DNA from: Geoglobus sp.
Lineage (GTDB): Archaea > Halobacteriota > Archaeoglobi > Archaeoglobales > Archaeoglobaceae
DNA: 7,257 nucleotides
Assembly: GCA_027019885.1 (NCBI GenBank)
Contig: JALUWC010000488.1
Location: 1 to 7,257, forward strand
Direction of reading: 5' to 3'
Positions within the stretch are counted from its first letter, which is position 1. Every line of letters starts with the position of its first letter. A model generated the notes under the pieces. The model saw nothing but the letters and a program-made list of their open reading frames with translations. It was not told where the DNA came from and did not search any database. Both the position numbers and the translations under genes were made by a program. This document shows positions 1 through 6,289 of the stretch, one piece after another.

Positions 1-1137
1 AATCCCGGCGGCGTTGAGGCGTGGATGTACGGAGGGAATGTAAGCAGTCTCGATGATGAGGTACCAAAGTGGGGTGTGACGCCCAGAGAGATAATTACAG
101 AGCTCGTAAGAGCAAATGAGGAACTGAACCTTCCTCACTCTGTCCACATTCACTGCAACAATCTTGGCGTTCCGGGAAATTTCCAGACGACCATAGAGAC
201 GATGAAGCTCGTTTCAGGAATGAAGAATGATTCAAGGCAGGTTCTTCATGTCACTCATGTACAGTTCAATGCCTATGCCGGGAGTTCATGGAGGGATGTT
301 TCAAGCGGAGCTGCTGAGATTGCGAAGGTCGTTAACTCAGTGGACAACATTACAATAGACATGGGTCAGGCCATATTTGGACATGCAACCGCAATGACAG
401 GAGATGCTCCTTTCCAGTTCACCTTACATAAGCTCACAGGGGCGAGATGGAGCAACAAGGACAGCGAGATTGAGGGAGGAGCAGGTATTGTGCCGATAAC
501 ATACATGCCAAAGAATCCGATTCATGCTCTTCAGTGGGCAATTGGCTTTGAGCTTGGACTGCTTGTTGACAGCAGTAAGGTCGTGTTATCAACAGATTAT
601 CCAAATGGAGGCCCATACACAGAGTATCCCTATGTCATGGCAATGCTTATGAGCAGGAAAATGAGGGAGAGGGAGCTTGAAAGGGTCAGCCCATACGTGC
701 AGAAGGTGACATCTCTGCCTGCCATTGATGTTGAAAAGACTCTTTATGAGGTAATCCAGATGACGAGAAGTTTGCCTGCAAAAGTTCTCGGGTTTGAAAA
801 TAAAGGTCACCTTGGATATGGAGCAGATGCTGACATAGCAATCTACAACCTCAATCCGGATGATCTCGATCCCGCATCCCAGTATGACGCTGTAAACAGA
901 GAGTTCAGGGTGCCAGCATACACGATTAAGGATGGAGACATAGTCGTCAGGGATGGCACAATTCTCAGAGAGACCTGGGGAAAAACCTACTGGGTGGATG
1001 CAAGAAAGAAGACGAATCCTGAGTCCATAGACTCCGACCTCGATGATTTCTTCTCAAACTACTATAGCGTTGAAAGAAAGAATTATGGAGTTGCAGAATA
1101 CTGGATGAGAAAACCTGAAAGGCTGGAGGTGAACTGA
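1..1137 (+). CDS. fwdA: Formylmethanofuran dehydrogenase subunit A, 3' part (5' end outside window)
   Basis: The reading frame is open from base 1 and gives 378 residues, beginning NPGGVEAW; the first ATG at 25 is internal, not the start. The family is about 570 residues long, so roughly the first third is missing. FwdA is the amidohydrolase-type subunit of the cytoplasmic formylmethanofuran dehydrogenase complex. It holds a dinuclear zinc site that interconverts formate and formylmethanofuran. Visible candidate metal or catalytic residues are the His cluster HSVHIHCNN (window residues 46-54), HVTH (83-86) and the Asp in STDYPNGG (D199). The HxH motif and the carboxylated lysine of the family should lie upstream of the window. 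The C-terminal part (GADADIAIYNLNP, then VVRDGTI) is the usual amidohydrolase composite beta domain. The stop TGA directly abuts the fwdC ATG, so the two form an operon, probably with other fwd subunits upstream. Symbol could equally be fmdA if the enzyme uses molybdenum. Confidence 0.95.
   Translation, partial: NPGGVEAWMYGGNVSSLDDEVPKWGVTPREIITELVRANEELNLPHSVHIHCNNLGVPGNFQTTIETMKLVSGMKNDSRQVLHVTHVQFNAYAGSSWRDVSSGAAEIAKVVNSVDNITIDMGQAIFGHATAMTGDAPFQFTLHKLTGARWSNKDSEIEGGAGIVPITYMPKNPIHALQWAIGFELGLLVDSSKVVLSTDYPNGGPYTEYPYVMAMLMSRKMRERELERVSPYVQKVTSLPAIDVEKTLYEVIQMTRSLPAKVLGFENKGHLGYGADADIAIYNLNPDDLDPASQYDAVNREFRVPAYTIKDGDIVVRDGTILRETWGKTYWVDARKKTNPESIDSDLDDFFSNYYSVERKNYGVAEYWMRKPERLEVN
1125..1132 (+). 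promoter_or_regulatory. Shine-Dalgarno site of fwdC
   Basis: GGAGGTGA lies five bases before the fwdC ATG and inside the last codons of fwdA. It is a strong match to the archaeal 16S rRNA tail and fixes the fwdC start at 1138. It also indicates that fwdC is translated from within a polycistronic message. Confidence 0.85.
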
Positions 1138-1842
1138 ATGCTCATTTTAAAGCCAAAATTCAGTTTTGATGTTAACGTTGAGGCTGAGATAACCCCTGAG
1201 CTTGCAACGAAGAGTGAGGAGGAGATAAAGAGCTTCAGAGTATGGTACGGGAAGCTTGAGAAGAGCCTTGATGAGCTGTTTGAGGTAAGCAGAGAGGGAA
1301 ATGAGAAGAAACTGATCCTTGATGGTGATTTCTCAAAGGTGAAGTGGATTGGCATGGGAATGGATGATGGAGAGATCATCGTAAAGGGAAGCATTGGAGC
1401 CAATTGCGGAGCGTTTATGAAAGGGGGAAAAATTCTCATTGAAGGGAACGCCGATGACTGGCTTGGAGCTGAGATGAAAGGCGGGGAGATAATCGTAAAA
1501 GGAGATGCAAGAAACCTGATTGGCTGCGCATACTACGGAAATGCCACTGGAATGCAGGATGGAAGAATAACCATAGATGGGGATGCCGGCAATTACATAG
1601 GCGAGAAAATGTCAGGAGGAGTTATTGAAATAAAGGGCTCTGCAGGAGATTTTGTTGGAACAGAGATGAAAGGAGGAGAGATAGTAATCCATGGAAACTG
1701 CGGTTTCGTTGGAGAAGACATGAAATCAGGAGTCATAAAAATCGGAGGTAGCTTTGATTTGCTCCCGACATTCAAAAAAGCTGAGGATGGATGGACGGGG
1801 GATGTGCTTGTTAACGGAGAGGGAAAAATAGTAAAGATCTGA
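1138..1842 (+). CDS. fwdC: Formylmethanofuran dehydrogenase subunit C
   Basis: This 234-residue protein is the FwdC/FmdC subunit, which is homologous to the C-terminal domain of the glutamate synthase large subunit and folds as a right-handed beta-helix. After an N-terminal segment (about residues 1-70), a run of imperfect 19-residue turns covers about 72-204. Each turn has the form G-x-x-M-x-x-G-x-I-x-I-x-G-x-A, for example GAEMKGGEIIVKGDA (110-124) and GTEMKGGEIVIHGN (174-187). In the known complex this subunit has a scaffolding role beside FwdA and the tungsten or molybdenum subunit FwdB; no catalytic residues are expected in it. The length is a little below the roughly 270 residues of methanogen homologues. 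The ATG follows the fwdA stop with no gap and has a strong Shine-Dalgarno site, so translation is coupled. The gene ends two bases from the convergent hydrolase gene. Confidence 0.93.
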   Translation: MLILKPKFSFDVNVEAEITPELATKSEEEIKSFRVWYGKLEKSLDELFEVSREGNEKKLILDGDFSKVKWIGMGMDDGEIIVKGSIGANCGAFMKGGKILIEGNADDWLGAEMKGGEIIVKGDARNLIGCAYYGNATGMQDGRITIDGDAGNYIGEKMSGGVIEIKGSAGDFVGTEMKGGEIVIHGNCGFVGEDMKSGVIKIGGSFDLLPTFKKAEDGWTGDVLVNGEGKIVKI

Positions 1843-1870
1843 ATCTATTTGATTTTATCCACTATTTTTG
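1843..1870 (+). terminator. Possible T-rich terminator of the fwd operon
   Basis: Directly after the fwdC stop the plus strand carries several short T runs (CTATTTG, GATTTTATC, TATTTTTG) with no clear hairpin. Archaeal transcription often ends at such oligo-T tracts. The tracts lie inside the 3' coding end of the opposing hydrolase gene. The assignment rests only on base composition. Confidence 0.3.
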
Positions 1871-2549
1871 ATGCTGCCACCACAGAAAGATGACTTATGA
1901 AGCTTGGAAGATAGTTCCTGAGCTTCTCGCCATCGACATCAATTTCAGGCATTGAAGCCTGCATCTCATCTATTTTCACTATTTCAACATCTTTACCCTC
2001 AGCCCACTTTGCAATTGCCATCTTGAAGCCCTCTGACTCATTGCCTCCATAAAAAACAACCGCATTGGAGTCTCTTTCAGGCGGGTTGTATTTCTCAAGA
2101 ATTCTGAAAAGAACCTCAGGGTCTTTCTCCCTTACTGTGCATGATTTTAACCTGAGCATGAACTTTGGCTCCGAAAGTATTTTCGATGAAAGAGGAGGAG
2201 ATATGGCATAGGCAAAGTCTGCATCGCTTTTCAGAGCCAGCAAACCTCCAAGAGAGTGTCCAATGGTAACAACCTCTGAGTATCTCTTTCTCAGATGCTG
2301 AATTGCCAGCTCAACATCCTCAATAACATCCTCGTCAAGAACTCTCTCATTCTCCCCATGACCCCTCAAATCCAGTACAAATACATCTCCACCCTTCTCT
2401 GCAACATCGTAGCCAAATCCAAGCCAGGCATTCTTTGATGACGAGTATCCATGGAGAATGAGAAATGCTCTTTTTGCATCTGACTTTATGTGAAACGCAG
2501 GCATTCTGTATCCATCATCTCCTTCAAAAAATACCCTCTCCACTTCCAT
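1845..2549 (-). CDS. Alpha/beta hydrolase (serine hydrolase of unknown substrate)
   Basis: The 234-residue protein has an alpha/beta-hydrolase layout. An oxyanion-hole HG motif sits in LILHGYSSSK (residues 30-39), followed by LDLRGHGEN (59-67), a nucleophile elbow GHSLGG with Ser99 (97-102), a candidate acid in FYGGNESEG (E171 or E173), and a late histidine in FISHLSV (H220). The order nucleophile-acid-His fits an esterase, lipase or acyl-hydrolase type enzyme, probably cytoplasmic, since no signal peptide or membrane segment is seen. It is about 234 residues, so there is little room for a lid domain. The substrate cannot be inferred. The ATG at 2549 lies 26 bases after a TATA-like element, and no Shine-Dalgarno site precedes it, which suggests a leaderless message. 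It lies 39 bases downstream of mch on the same strand and converges on fwdC, with only two bases between the stops. Confidence 0.85.
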   Translation of the reverse strand: MEVERVFFEGDDGYRMPAFHIKSDAKRAFLILHGYSSSKNAWLGFGYDVAEKGGDVFVLDLRGHGENERVLDEDVIEDVELAIQHLRKRYSEVVTIGHSLGGLLALKSDADFAYAISPPLSSKILSEPKFMLRLKSCTVREKDPEVLFRILEKYNPPERDSNAVVFYGGNESEGFKMAIAKWAEGKDVEIVKIDEMQASMPEIDVDGEKLRNYLPSFISHLSVVAASKIVDKIK

Positions 2550-2571
2550 GAAAGAAATGGAGGAAAAATAA

Positions 2572-2579
2572 TTAATAAA
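2572..2579 (-). promoter_or_regulatory. TATA box for the alpha/beta hydrolase gene
   Basis: The minus strand reads TTTATTAA here, centred about 26 bases before the A of the hydrolase ATG. This is the normal archaeal TATA-to-start-site distance, so transcription should begin at or next to the start codon. The site lies between the mch stop and the hydrolase start, so the hydrolase can have its own promoter even though readthrough from mch is possible. Confidence 0.5.
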
Positions 2580-2588
2580 TCTTGTGTT

Positions 2589-3536
2589 TCACTCTGTTAA
2601 AACCTGATAGCTCTTCAAAAGGACTTCAGCGTTCAGCTTTCCATGCACATAGGTTTTTCCTGAGCTTTTATCGTTAATTGCAATCTGGGCTGGAGCGAAA
2701 AGATGGGGGTCTATCTTGTAGAAGTCGTAATTTGCAGCCTTGAATATCTCGTAGAATGGGCTGCCATAATCCCTGCTTGTGTTGCTTGGAACGTTCTTTA
2801 GAATCTCATCGTATTCTGTCACAGTCAGAAAAACACTGCCATAGTACATCATGCTGTCATTTGTTGCACCCATTGCCTTCAGATCGTCCTCAAGTATCGG
2901 GGCTATGGGGCATCTTCCTGCACCATACAGAATCTTCTTTGGATCGTAGCCTATCTCAGCCATTTTGTATATTGCGGTTTCAACTATTCTCCCTGAGATC
3001 TGGACACTTCCAACAACGCTTGCCGTTGGTGCAACAATAGCATAGACGTCCTCTGCATCAACATCGCACTCACTGGCAATGTAGTCAATCACATTTTCAT
3101 CAGGCAGTTTGTTTGCCTCCAATGCAATCACAGCATACTCCGCATCATCCTCATACTCAATCTGCCGATATGTCTTTTTGGGCTTCAGTGCAAGGGCTCT
3201 TGCGGGACCGCTTCCCATTGCAAAGTATTTGTCAACGCTTACCGCCCATCCAGCCTTCTGACTGCCAAGGCATGCAACAGCAGGATGATCCGTGTACTCG
3301 GTTACAAATGCAAATGGTATATCATTCACGTAATCAACAACTATGTCAACATTAGCCAGACCTCCCATGCAGATCTCGGTGTACATTATGCCTGCGTTGT
3401 AACTCCCCGGAACCTCCACACCGCAGTCAATGACTGTTGCACCATTTTCCAGCTTTTGGGATTTAATTCTGAGCTCCTCCTCAAAATCAAGCATCTCTTC
3501 CACAATATCCAGAGCCATCTCATTCACGCTGACCAA
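2589..3536 (-). CDS. mch: Methenyltetrahydromethanopterin cyclohydrolase
   Basis: The product (315 residues from the chosen start) matches Mch, the cytoplasmic enzyme that interconverts N5,N10-methenyl-H4MPT and N5-formyl-H4MPT in the tetrahydromethanopterin C1 pathway. Family hallmarks, numbered from the chosen start, include [18 protein letters not shown] near residues 28-45, [10 protein letters not shown] near 52-61, [15 protein letters not shown] in the middle, [24 protein letters not shown] and [14 protein letters not shown]. The length agrees with the usual 315-320. I chose the TTG at 3536 rather than the GTG at 3545. The GTG is itself part of the Shine-Dalgarno sequence GAGGTG, while the TTG lies six bases after it. 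The resulting N terminus, (M)[11 protein letters not shown], also fits the short start typical of the family. The gene follows the amidotransferase gene after a gap of 38 bases and may be partly co-transcribed with it. Confidence 0.93.
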   Translation of the reverse strand: MVSVNEMALDIVEEMLDFEEELRIKSQKLENGATVIDCGVEVPGSYNAGIMYTEICMGGLANVDIVVDYVNDIPFAFVTEYTDHPAVACLGSQKAGWAVSVDKYFAMGSGPARALALKPKKTYRQIEYEDDAEYAVIALEANKLPDENVIDYIASECDVDAEDVYAIVAPTASVVGSVQISGRIVETAIYKMAEIGYDPKKILYGAGRCPIAPILEDDLKAMGATNDSMMYYGSVFLTVTEYDEILKNVPSNTSRDYGSPFYEIFKAANYDFYKIDPHLFAPAQIAINDKSSGKTYVHGKLNAEVLLKSYQVLTE

Positions 3537-3542
3537 ATTAAC

Positions 3543-3548
3543 CACCTC
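3543..3548 (-). promoter_or_regulatory. Shine-Dalgarno site that decides the mch start
   Basis: The minus strand reads GAGGTG, six bases upstream of the TTG at 3536. The more distal GTG candidate start (3545-3543) is contained in this motif and so could not be served by it. This argues for a TTG start codon. Confidence 0.65.
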
Positions 3549-3570
3549 TTGGCAAAACTTATTGGTTAAA

Positions 3571-3580
3571 TGCTTTAAAT
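3571..3580 (-). promoter_or_regulatory. Possible TATA box for mch, overlapping the amidotransferase stop
   Basis: The minus strand reads ATTTAAAGCA across the amidotransferase stop codon. A start site about 26 bases downstream, near 3550, would give a short leader of about 14 bases carrying the GAGGTG ribosome site. A second AT-rich stretch (ATTTAAC at 3571-3565) makes the exact position uncertain. Confidence 0.35.
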
Positions 3581-4234
3581 GTTGTGTTTTTTATCGATCT
3601 CTCTTGTTAGATTGTCAACCATGATCTCGCAAAGCCTGTTGTGCTCCTCGATTTTATCTCTGCTCTCATCAATTATGCTCTCAGGAACTCCATCTGTTGT
3701 TTTAACCCACTCCTCAATCAGTTCAAGGGTCATCTCAAGATGAAATTGAATTCCGATGGCATTGTTTATCCTGAATCCCTGATTGATGACTTTATCACCT
3801 CTGAAAATGAGCTTGCTGTTTTCAGGTAGTTCGAAGGTGTCTCCATGCCACTGAAAAACTTCTATTCTGTCAGGAATCCCCTCAAAAATCGGGTCCTCAT
3901 CAACTTTTTCCACTTCAAACCAGCCAATTTCTTTTATGTGGGGGTAAACTCTTGCTCCGTATGCTCCGGCGATTAGTTGGGCTCCGAGACATATGCCAAA
4001 AACAGGTTTACTTCTTTCGTTTCTGATCAGATCCATTTCCCATCTCAGAAAATCATACTTATCGCTCTCATAAACTCCCATTGGGCCTCCAAGGATTATA
4101 TAAGCATCTCCTTCAGTTTTCCGCTCTCCATTCCATGCCTCACAGTACTCGAAATCAATTCCTTTATTCTTCAGAGACTCTTCAATGTATCCGAGTCCCT
4201 CAGCACGGTGGTTTTTTATGGCCAGAATTTTCAT
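3575..4234 (-). CDS. Class I glutamine amidotransferase-like protein (GMP synthase glutaminase-type)
   Basis: The 219-residue product has the class I glutamine amidotransferase fold. It begins MKILAIKNH and carries the oxyanion-strand motif [10 protein letters not shown], the nucleophile elbow [15 protein letters not shown] (Cys nucleophile), [11 protein letters not shown], and the His/Glu pair in GIQFHLEM. The Cys-His-Glu triad is thus complete, so glutaminase or gamma-glutamyl hydrolase activity is plausible. It resembles the stand-alone GMP-synthase-like amidotransferases whose acceptors are mostly unknown. A GuaA synthetase domain is absent, so I do not call it guaA. The start is the ATG at 4234. 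An upstream in-frame TTG at 4258 is rejected because it falls inside the TATA box, and the ATG lies 26 bases after that box with no Shine-Dalgarno site, so the message is probably leaderless. The gene is divergent from the transglycosylase gene and heads the run that includes mch. Confidence 0.86.
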   Translation of the reverse strand: MKILAIKNHRAEGLGYIEESLKNKGIDFEYCEAWNGERKTEGDAYIILGGPMGVYESDKYDFLRWEMDLIRNERSKPVFGICLGAQLIAGAYGARVYPHIKEIGWFEVEKVDEDPIFEGIPDRIEVFQWHGDTFELPENSKLIFRGDKVINQGFRINNAIGIQFHLEMTLELIEEWVKTTDGVPESIIDESRDKIEEHNRLCEIMVDNLTREIDKKHNI

Positions 4235-4256
4235 GGTCTCAGTCTTGTAAAGGGAC

Positions 4257-4264
4257 AATATAAA
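4257..4264 (-). promoter_or_regulatory. TATA box for the glutamine amidotransferase gene
   Basis: The minus strand reads TTTATATT, preceded by TTAAG as a possible BRE. Its centre is about 26 bases from the A of the ATG at 4234, predicting a leaderless transcript. This rules out the earlier TTG start, which lies inside the box. Confidence 0.65.
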
Positions 4265-4281
4265 CTTAATCCCGAAAAGTC

Positions 4282-4310
4282 TGGATCAGCTAAACATTCT
4301 TAGCTGGCCA
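4282..4310. repeat. Inverted repeat between divergent promoters (candidate operator)
   Basis: CAGCTAA (4287-4293) and TTAGCTG (4300-4306) form perfect 7-bp arms around a six-base spacer. Flanking TGG (4282-4284) and CCA (4308-4310) extend the symmetry with one mismatched step. The element sits about 20 bases upstream of the amidotransferase TATA box on one side and about 16 bases upstream of the tgt TATA-like sequence on the other. This is a good position for a dimeric regulator acting on both genes. No known regulator consensus was recognised. Confidence 0.5.
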
Positions 4311-4325
4311 AAAGTATCTGAACAA

Positions 4326-4335
4326 AAAATTAATG
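4326..4335 (+). promoter_or_regulatory. TATA-like element for the tgt-family gene
   Basis: AAAATTAATG is centred 26-31 bases before the GTG start at 4361, and no Shine-Dalgarno site lies in between (the preceding bases are AACCTCC). A leaderless or nearly leaderless message is likely. The match to the archaeal consensus is only fair. Confidence 0.4.
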
Positions 4336-4360
4336 ATCCCTGTCAATCTGAAAAACCTCC

Positions 4361-5560
4361 GTGAAATTCTCCATAACTGCTGAGGATGGAATGGCAAAGA
4401 GAGGCGCGATAAAAATAAACGGAAAAAAGCTTGACACTCCAGCGTTCATACCAGTCGCAACTCTTGCAAGTGTGAGGGGGCTGGACAGCAGAGATCTGAA
4501 AAAAATGGGCGTTCAGGCTGTTATTGCCAACACATATCACCTCCACATAAAGCCGGGGGATGAGTTCATAAAAGAGACGGGTGGACTGCACAAATTCATG
4601 AGCTTTGATGGTATAATCTTCACAGACTCGGGAGGATTTCAGGCATTTTCTCTTGGCTTTGGAATGGAGCATGGAGTGGGCAAGATAGCTGACAACATTT
4701 TTCTTGAAAATCTGAGAGAAGAGAAATTAAAGAATTCTGAAGGCAAAAAATGGGCGTTTGTCGATGATGATGGCGTTACATTTCATGACCCCCTTTACAG
4801 CAGAAAGTCAAGACTGTCCCCTGAAAAGAGCATGAAAATACAGTCAAATCTTGGAAGCGACATCATATTTGCCTTTGATGAGTGTACCTCTCCTCTTTCA
4901 GACTACGAATACACAAGGAAAGCCATGGAGAGAACCCACAGATGGGCAGTCAGATGTCTGGAGAGTTATGACAGAAGACAGAACATCTTCGGAATAGTTC
5001 AGGGAGGGGAGTACAGGGATCTGAGAGAGAAATCAGCCAGATTCATTTCATCTCTGCCCTTCGATGGATTTGGGATTGGAGGGTCATTGGGGAAGAGCAA
5101 GAGAGACATGCTGAGCATAATTGAATGGGTTCTGCCTTTTCTTGACAGAGAGAGACCCGTGCATTTGCTTGGAATTGGCGGAGTGGAGGACATTTTTGAA
5201 AGTATTGAGAGAGGAGTTGACACATTTGATTGTGTTACGCCAACAAGATGGGCGAGAAGGGGAGTTGTTTTTGTCTCTCCTGAGAGTGGAGGAAATAGAG
5301 AAAACAAATTCAGGATCCACATTAAAAGGAGCGAGTTCAAAAAGGAAGGCAGGGGAATAGATGAGTGGTGTGACTGCATGGTCTGTCAGGATTACTCAAA
5401 AGCCTATCTCAGACACCTCTTCAAGGCAAACGAGCTCACATTCTTCAGATTAGCCTCATATCACAATCTTCATTTCATCATGAAGCTCATGGGAGAGATA
5501 AGAGAGAGCATCGAGAATGGAACGTTCTCAGAGCTCAAAAAAAGATGGATTGAGTTCTGA
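4361..5560 (+). CDS. tgt: tRNA-guanine transglycosylase, bacterial (queuine-type) architecture
   Basis: The 399-residue protein is a TIM-barrel tRNA-guanine transglycosylase, which swaps a guanine in tRNA for a 7-deazaguanine base. Catalytic and binding motifs are all present: TDSGGFQ with D89, FDEC with D173 and C175 (the substrate Asp/Cys pair of bacterial Tgt), GIVQGG (211-216), GIGGS (238-242), and GVDTFDCVTPTR with nucleophile D290. The zinc site is C337, C339, C342 and H368, with the same 31-residue span as in bacterial Tgt. It lacks the extra C-terminal and PUA domains of archaeal TgtA (archaeosine, position 15), and its length is near that of bacterial Tgt (about 375). About 28 extra residues lie between FSL (96-98) and DGVTF (137-141). 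The GTG start gives the usual N terminus before the GAIKING strand. The substrate base and tRNA position in an archaeon are unclear. The 3' end overlaps the convergent BtpA-family gene by 33 bases. Confidence 0.9.
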   Translation: MKFSITAEDGMAKRGAIKINGKKLDTPAFIPVATLASVRGLDSRDLKKMGVQAVIANTYHLHIKPGDEFIKETGGLHKFMSFDGIIFTDSGGFQAFSLGFGMEHGVGKIADNIFLENLREEKLKNSEGKKWAFVDDDGVTFHDPLYSRKSRLSPEKSMKIQSNLGSDIIFAFDECTSPLSDYEYTRKAMERTHRWAVRCLESYDRRQNIFGIVQGGEYRDLREKSARFISSLPFDGFGIGGSLGKSKRDMLSIIEWVLPFLDRERPVHLLGIGGVEDIFESIERGVDTFDCVTPTRWARRGVVFVSPESGGNRENKFRIHIKRSEFKKEGRGIDEWCDCMVCQDYSKAYLRHLFKANELTFFRLASYHNLHFIMKLMGEIRESIENGTFSELKKRWIEF

Positions 5561-6289
5561 TTCTGAAATAAGAATGCATAACTTCCTAACTTTATCCACA
5601 CTCACCTCCTCACCGTCCTTAAAGTATGTTCCGACTATGAATCCATCTGCATATTCCATGAATTTTTCAATGTTCTCAGGGTTCACACCACTTCCAACGA
5701 AGACTGGCAGATGTGATCTTTCCTTGACGATTTTCACATCCTCAATTCCCGGAGGCTTTCCCGTTGATGTGCCTGTGACAACAATGAAGTCCGCAAAAGC
5801 CCTCTCAATGTTTTCGAGATAGTCCTCAATTCCGGCAAGGTGAACGGCATGCTTCACCATCACATCTGCAAAAATTTTCACTTTGAGATCGATCTGCCTC
5901 ATGTATCTTGCAAGAACTGCTGATTGAGGAGAAAGAAATCCTTCAGGTGATGCAGAAGGAAAAATTGTCTGATTAACTCTGATGAACTCTGCCTTTACTG
6001 CCCTGGCAATTGCCGAAGCAGAGATGGAATCATTTCTGAGAACATTCACACCCACCGGAACTGAGACCTCATTTCTCATGTCTTTCAGCAGTGCTGTCAT
6101 GCAGGCAACCGTCTCAGCCCCAACCTTTTCGAGGTATGGCAAATCGCCGTAATTTTCCACAAGAATGGCATCAACTCCCCCTTCCTCAAGCCTTCTGGCA
6201 TTTCTCAGAGAGTGAGCCTCGACTTCCTCAAAACTTGTGTAGCGGGGAGAGCCCGGAAGAGGTTTGAGATGGAGAACGCCAATTATCAT
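5528..6289 (-). CDS. BtpA/SgcQ-family TIM-barrel protein
   Basis: The 253-residue protein matches the BtpA family (about 260 residues). It starts MIIGVLHLKPLPGSPRY and carries GVDAILVENYGD (38-49), PVGVNVLRND (78-87), KIFADVMVKHA (138-148), VTGTSTGKPPG (171-181), VFVGSGVNPENI (196-207) and GFIVGTYFKDG (216-226). The last motifs form the phosphate-binding end of a TIM barrel. BtpA itself affects photosystem I in cyanobacteria, which cannot be the role here. Archaeal members are uncharacterised, probably cytoplasmic enzymes acting on a phosphorylated or nucleoside-like substrate. The stretch that in relatives I remember reads like VTDQG-IEG is replaced by SASPEGFLSP (112-121), so its chemistry may differ. 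The ATG overlaps the stop of the upstream winged-helix gene as ATGA, with no Shine-Dalgarno site, indicating coupled translation from the promoter at 6515-6522. Confidence 0.85.
   Translation of the reverse strand: MIIGVLHLKPLPGSPRYTSFEEVEAHSLRNARRLEEGGVDAILVENYGDLPYLEKVGAETVACMTALLKDMRNEVSVPVGVNVLRNDSISASAIARAVKAEFIRVNQTIFPSASPEGFLSPQSAVLARYMRQIDLKVKIFADVMVKHAVHLAGIEDYLENIERAFADFIVVTGTSTGKPPGIEDVKIVKERSHLPVFVGSGVNPENIEKFMEYADGFIVGTYFKDGEEVSVDKVRKLCILISESELNPSFFEL

Noticed and set aside
1083..1439. 118-codon minus-strand frame across the fwdA/fwdC junction
   Set aside because: Low-complexity Ser/Phe/Pro-rich translation antisense to two clear genes; a composition artefact.
1400..1745. Repeated DNA in fwdC (similar gagatgaaaggcgg-type units) as a tandem DNA repeat
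   Set aside because: The repetition follows the protein's beta-helix turns and is divergent at the base level; it is a protein repeat, not a DNA repeat or CRISPR.
3537..3545. GTG at 3545 as the mch start
   Set aside because: It is part of the Shine-Dalgarno motif itself; the TTG six bases downstream is better placed and fits the family N terminus.
4235..4258. TTG at 4258 as the amidotransferase start
   Set aside because: The codon lies inside the TATA box, upstream of the predicted transcript start; the ATG at 4234 fits both promoter geometry and the family N terminus (MKILAI).
4343..4672. 109-codon minus-strand frame over the start of the transglycosylase gene
   Set aside because: It is Cys/Ser-rich with no recognisable domain, and is antisense to a well-supported gene; it is a frame shadow.
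4999..5379. 126-codon minus-strand frame inside the transglycosylase gene
   Set aside because: Ser/Leu/Pro-rich antisense translation of a conserved catalytic region; no support.
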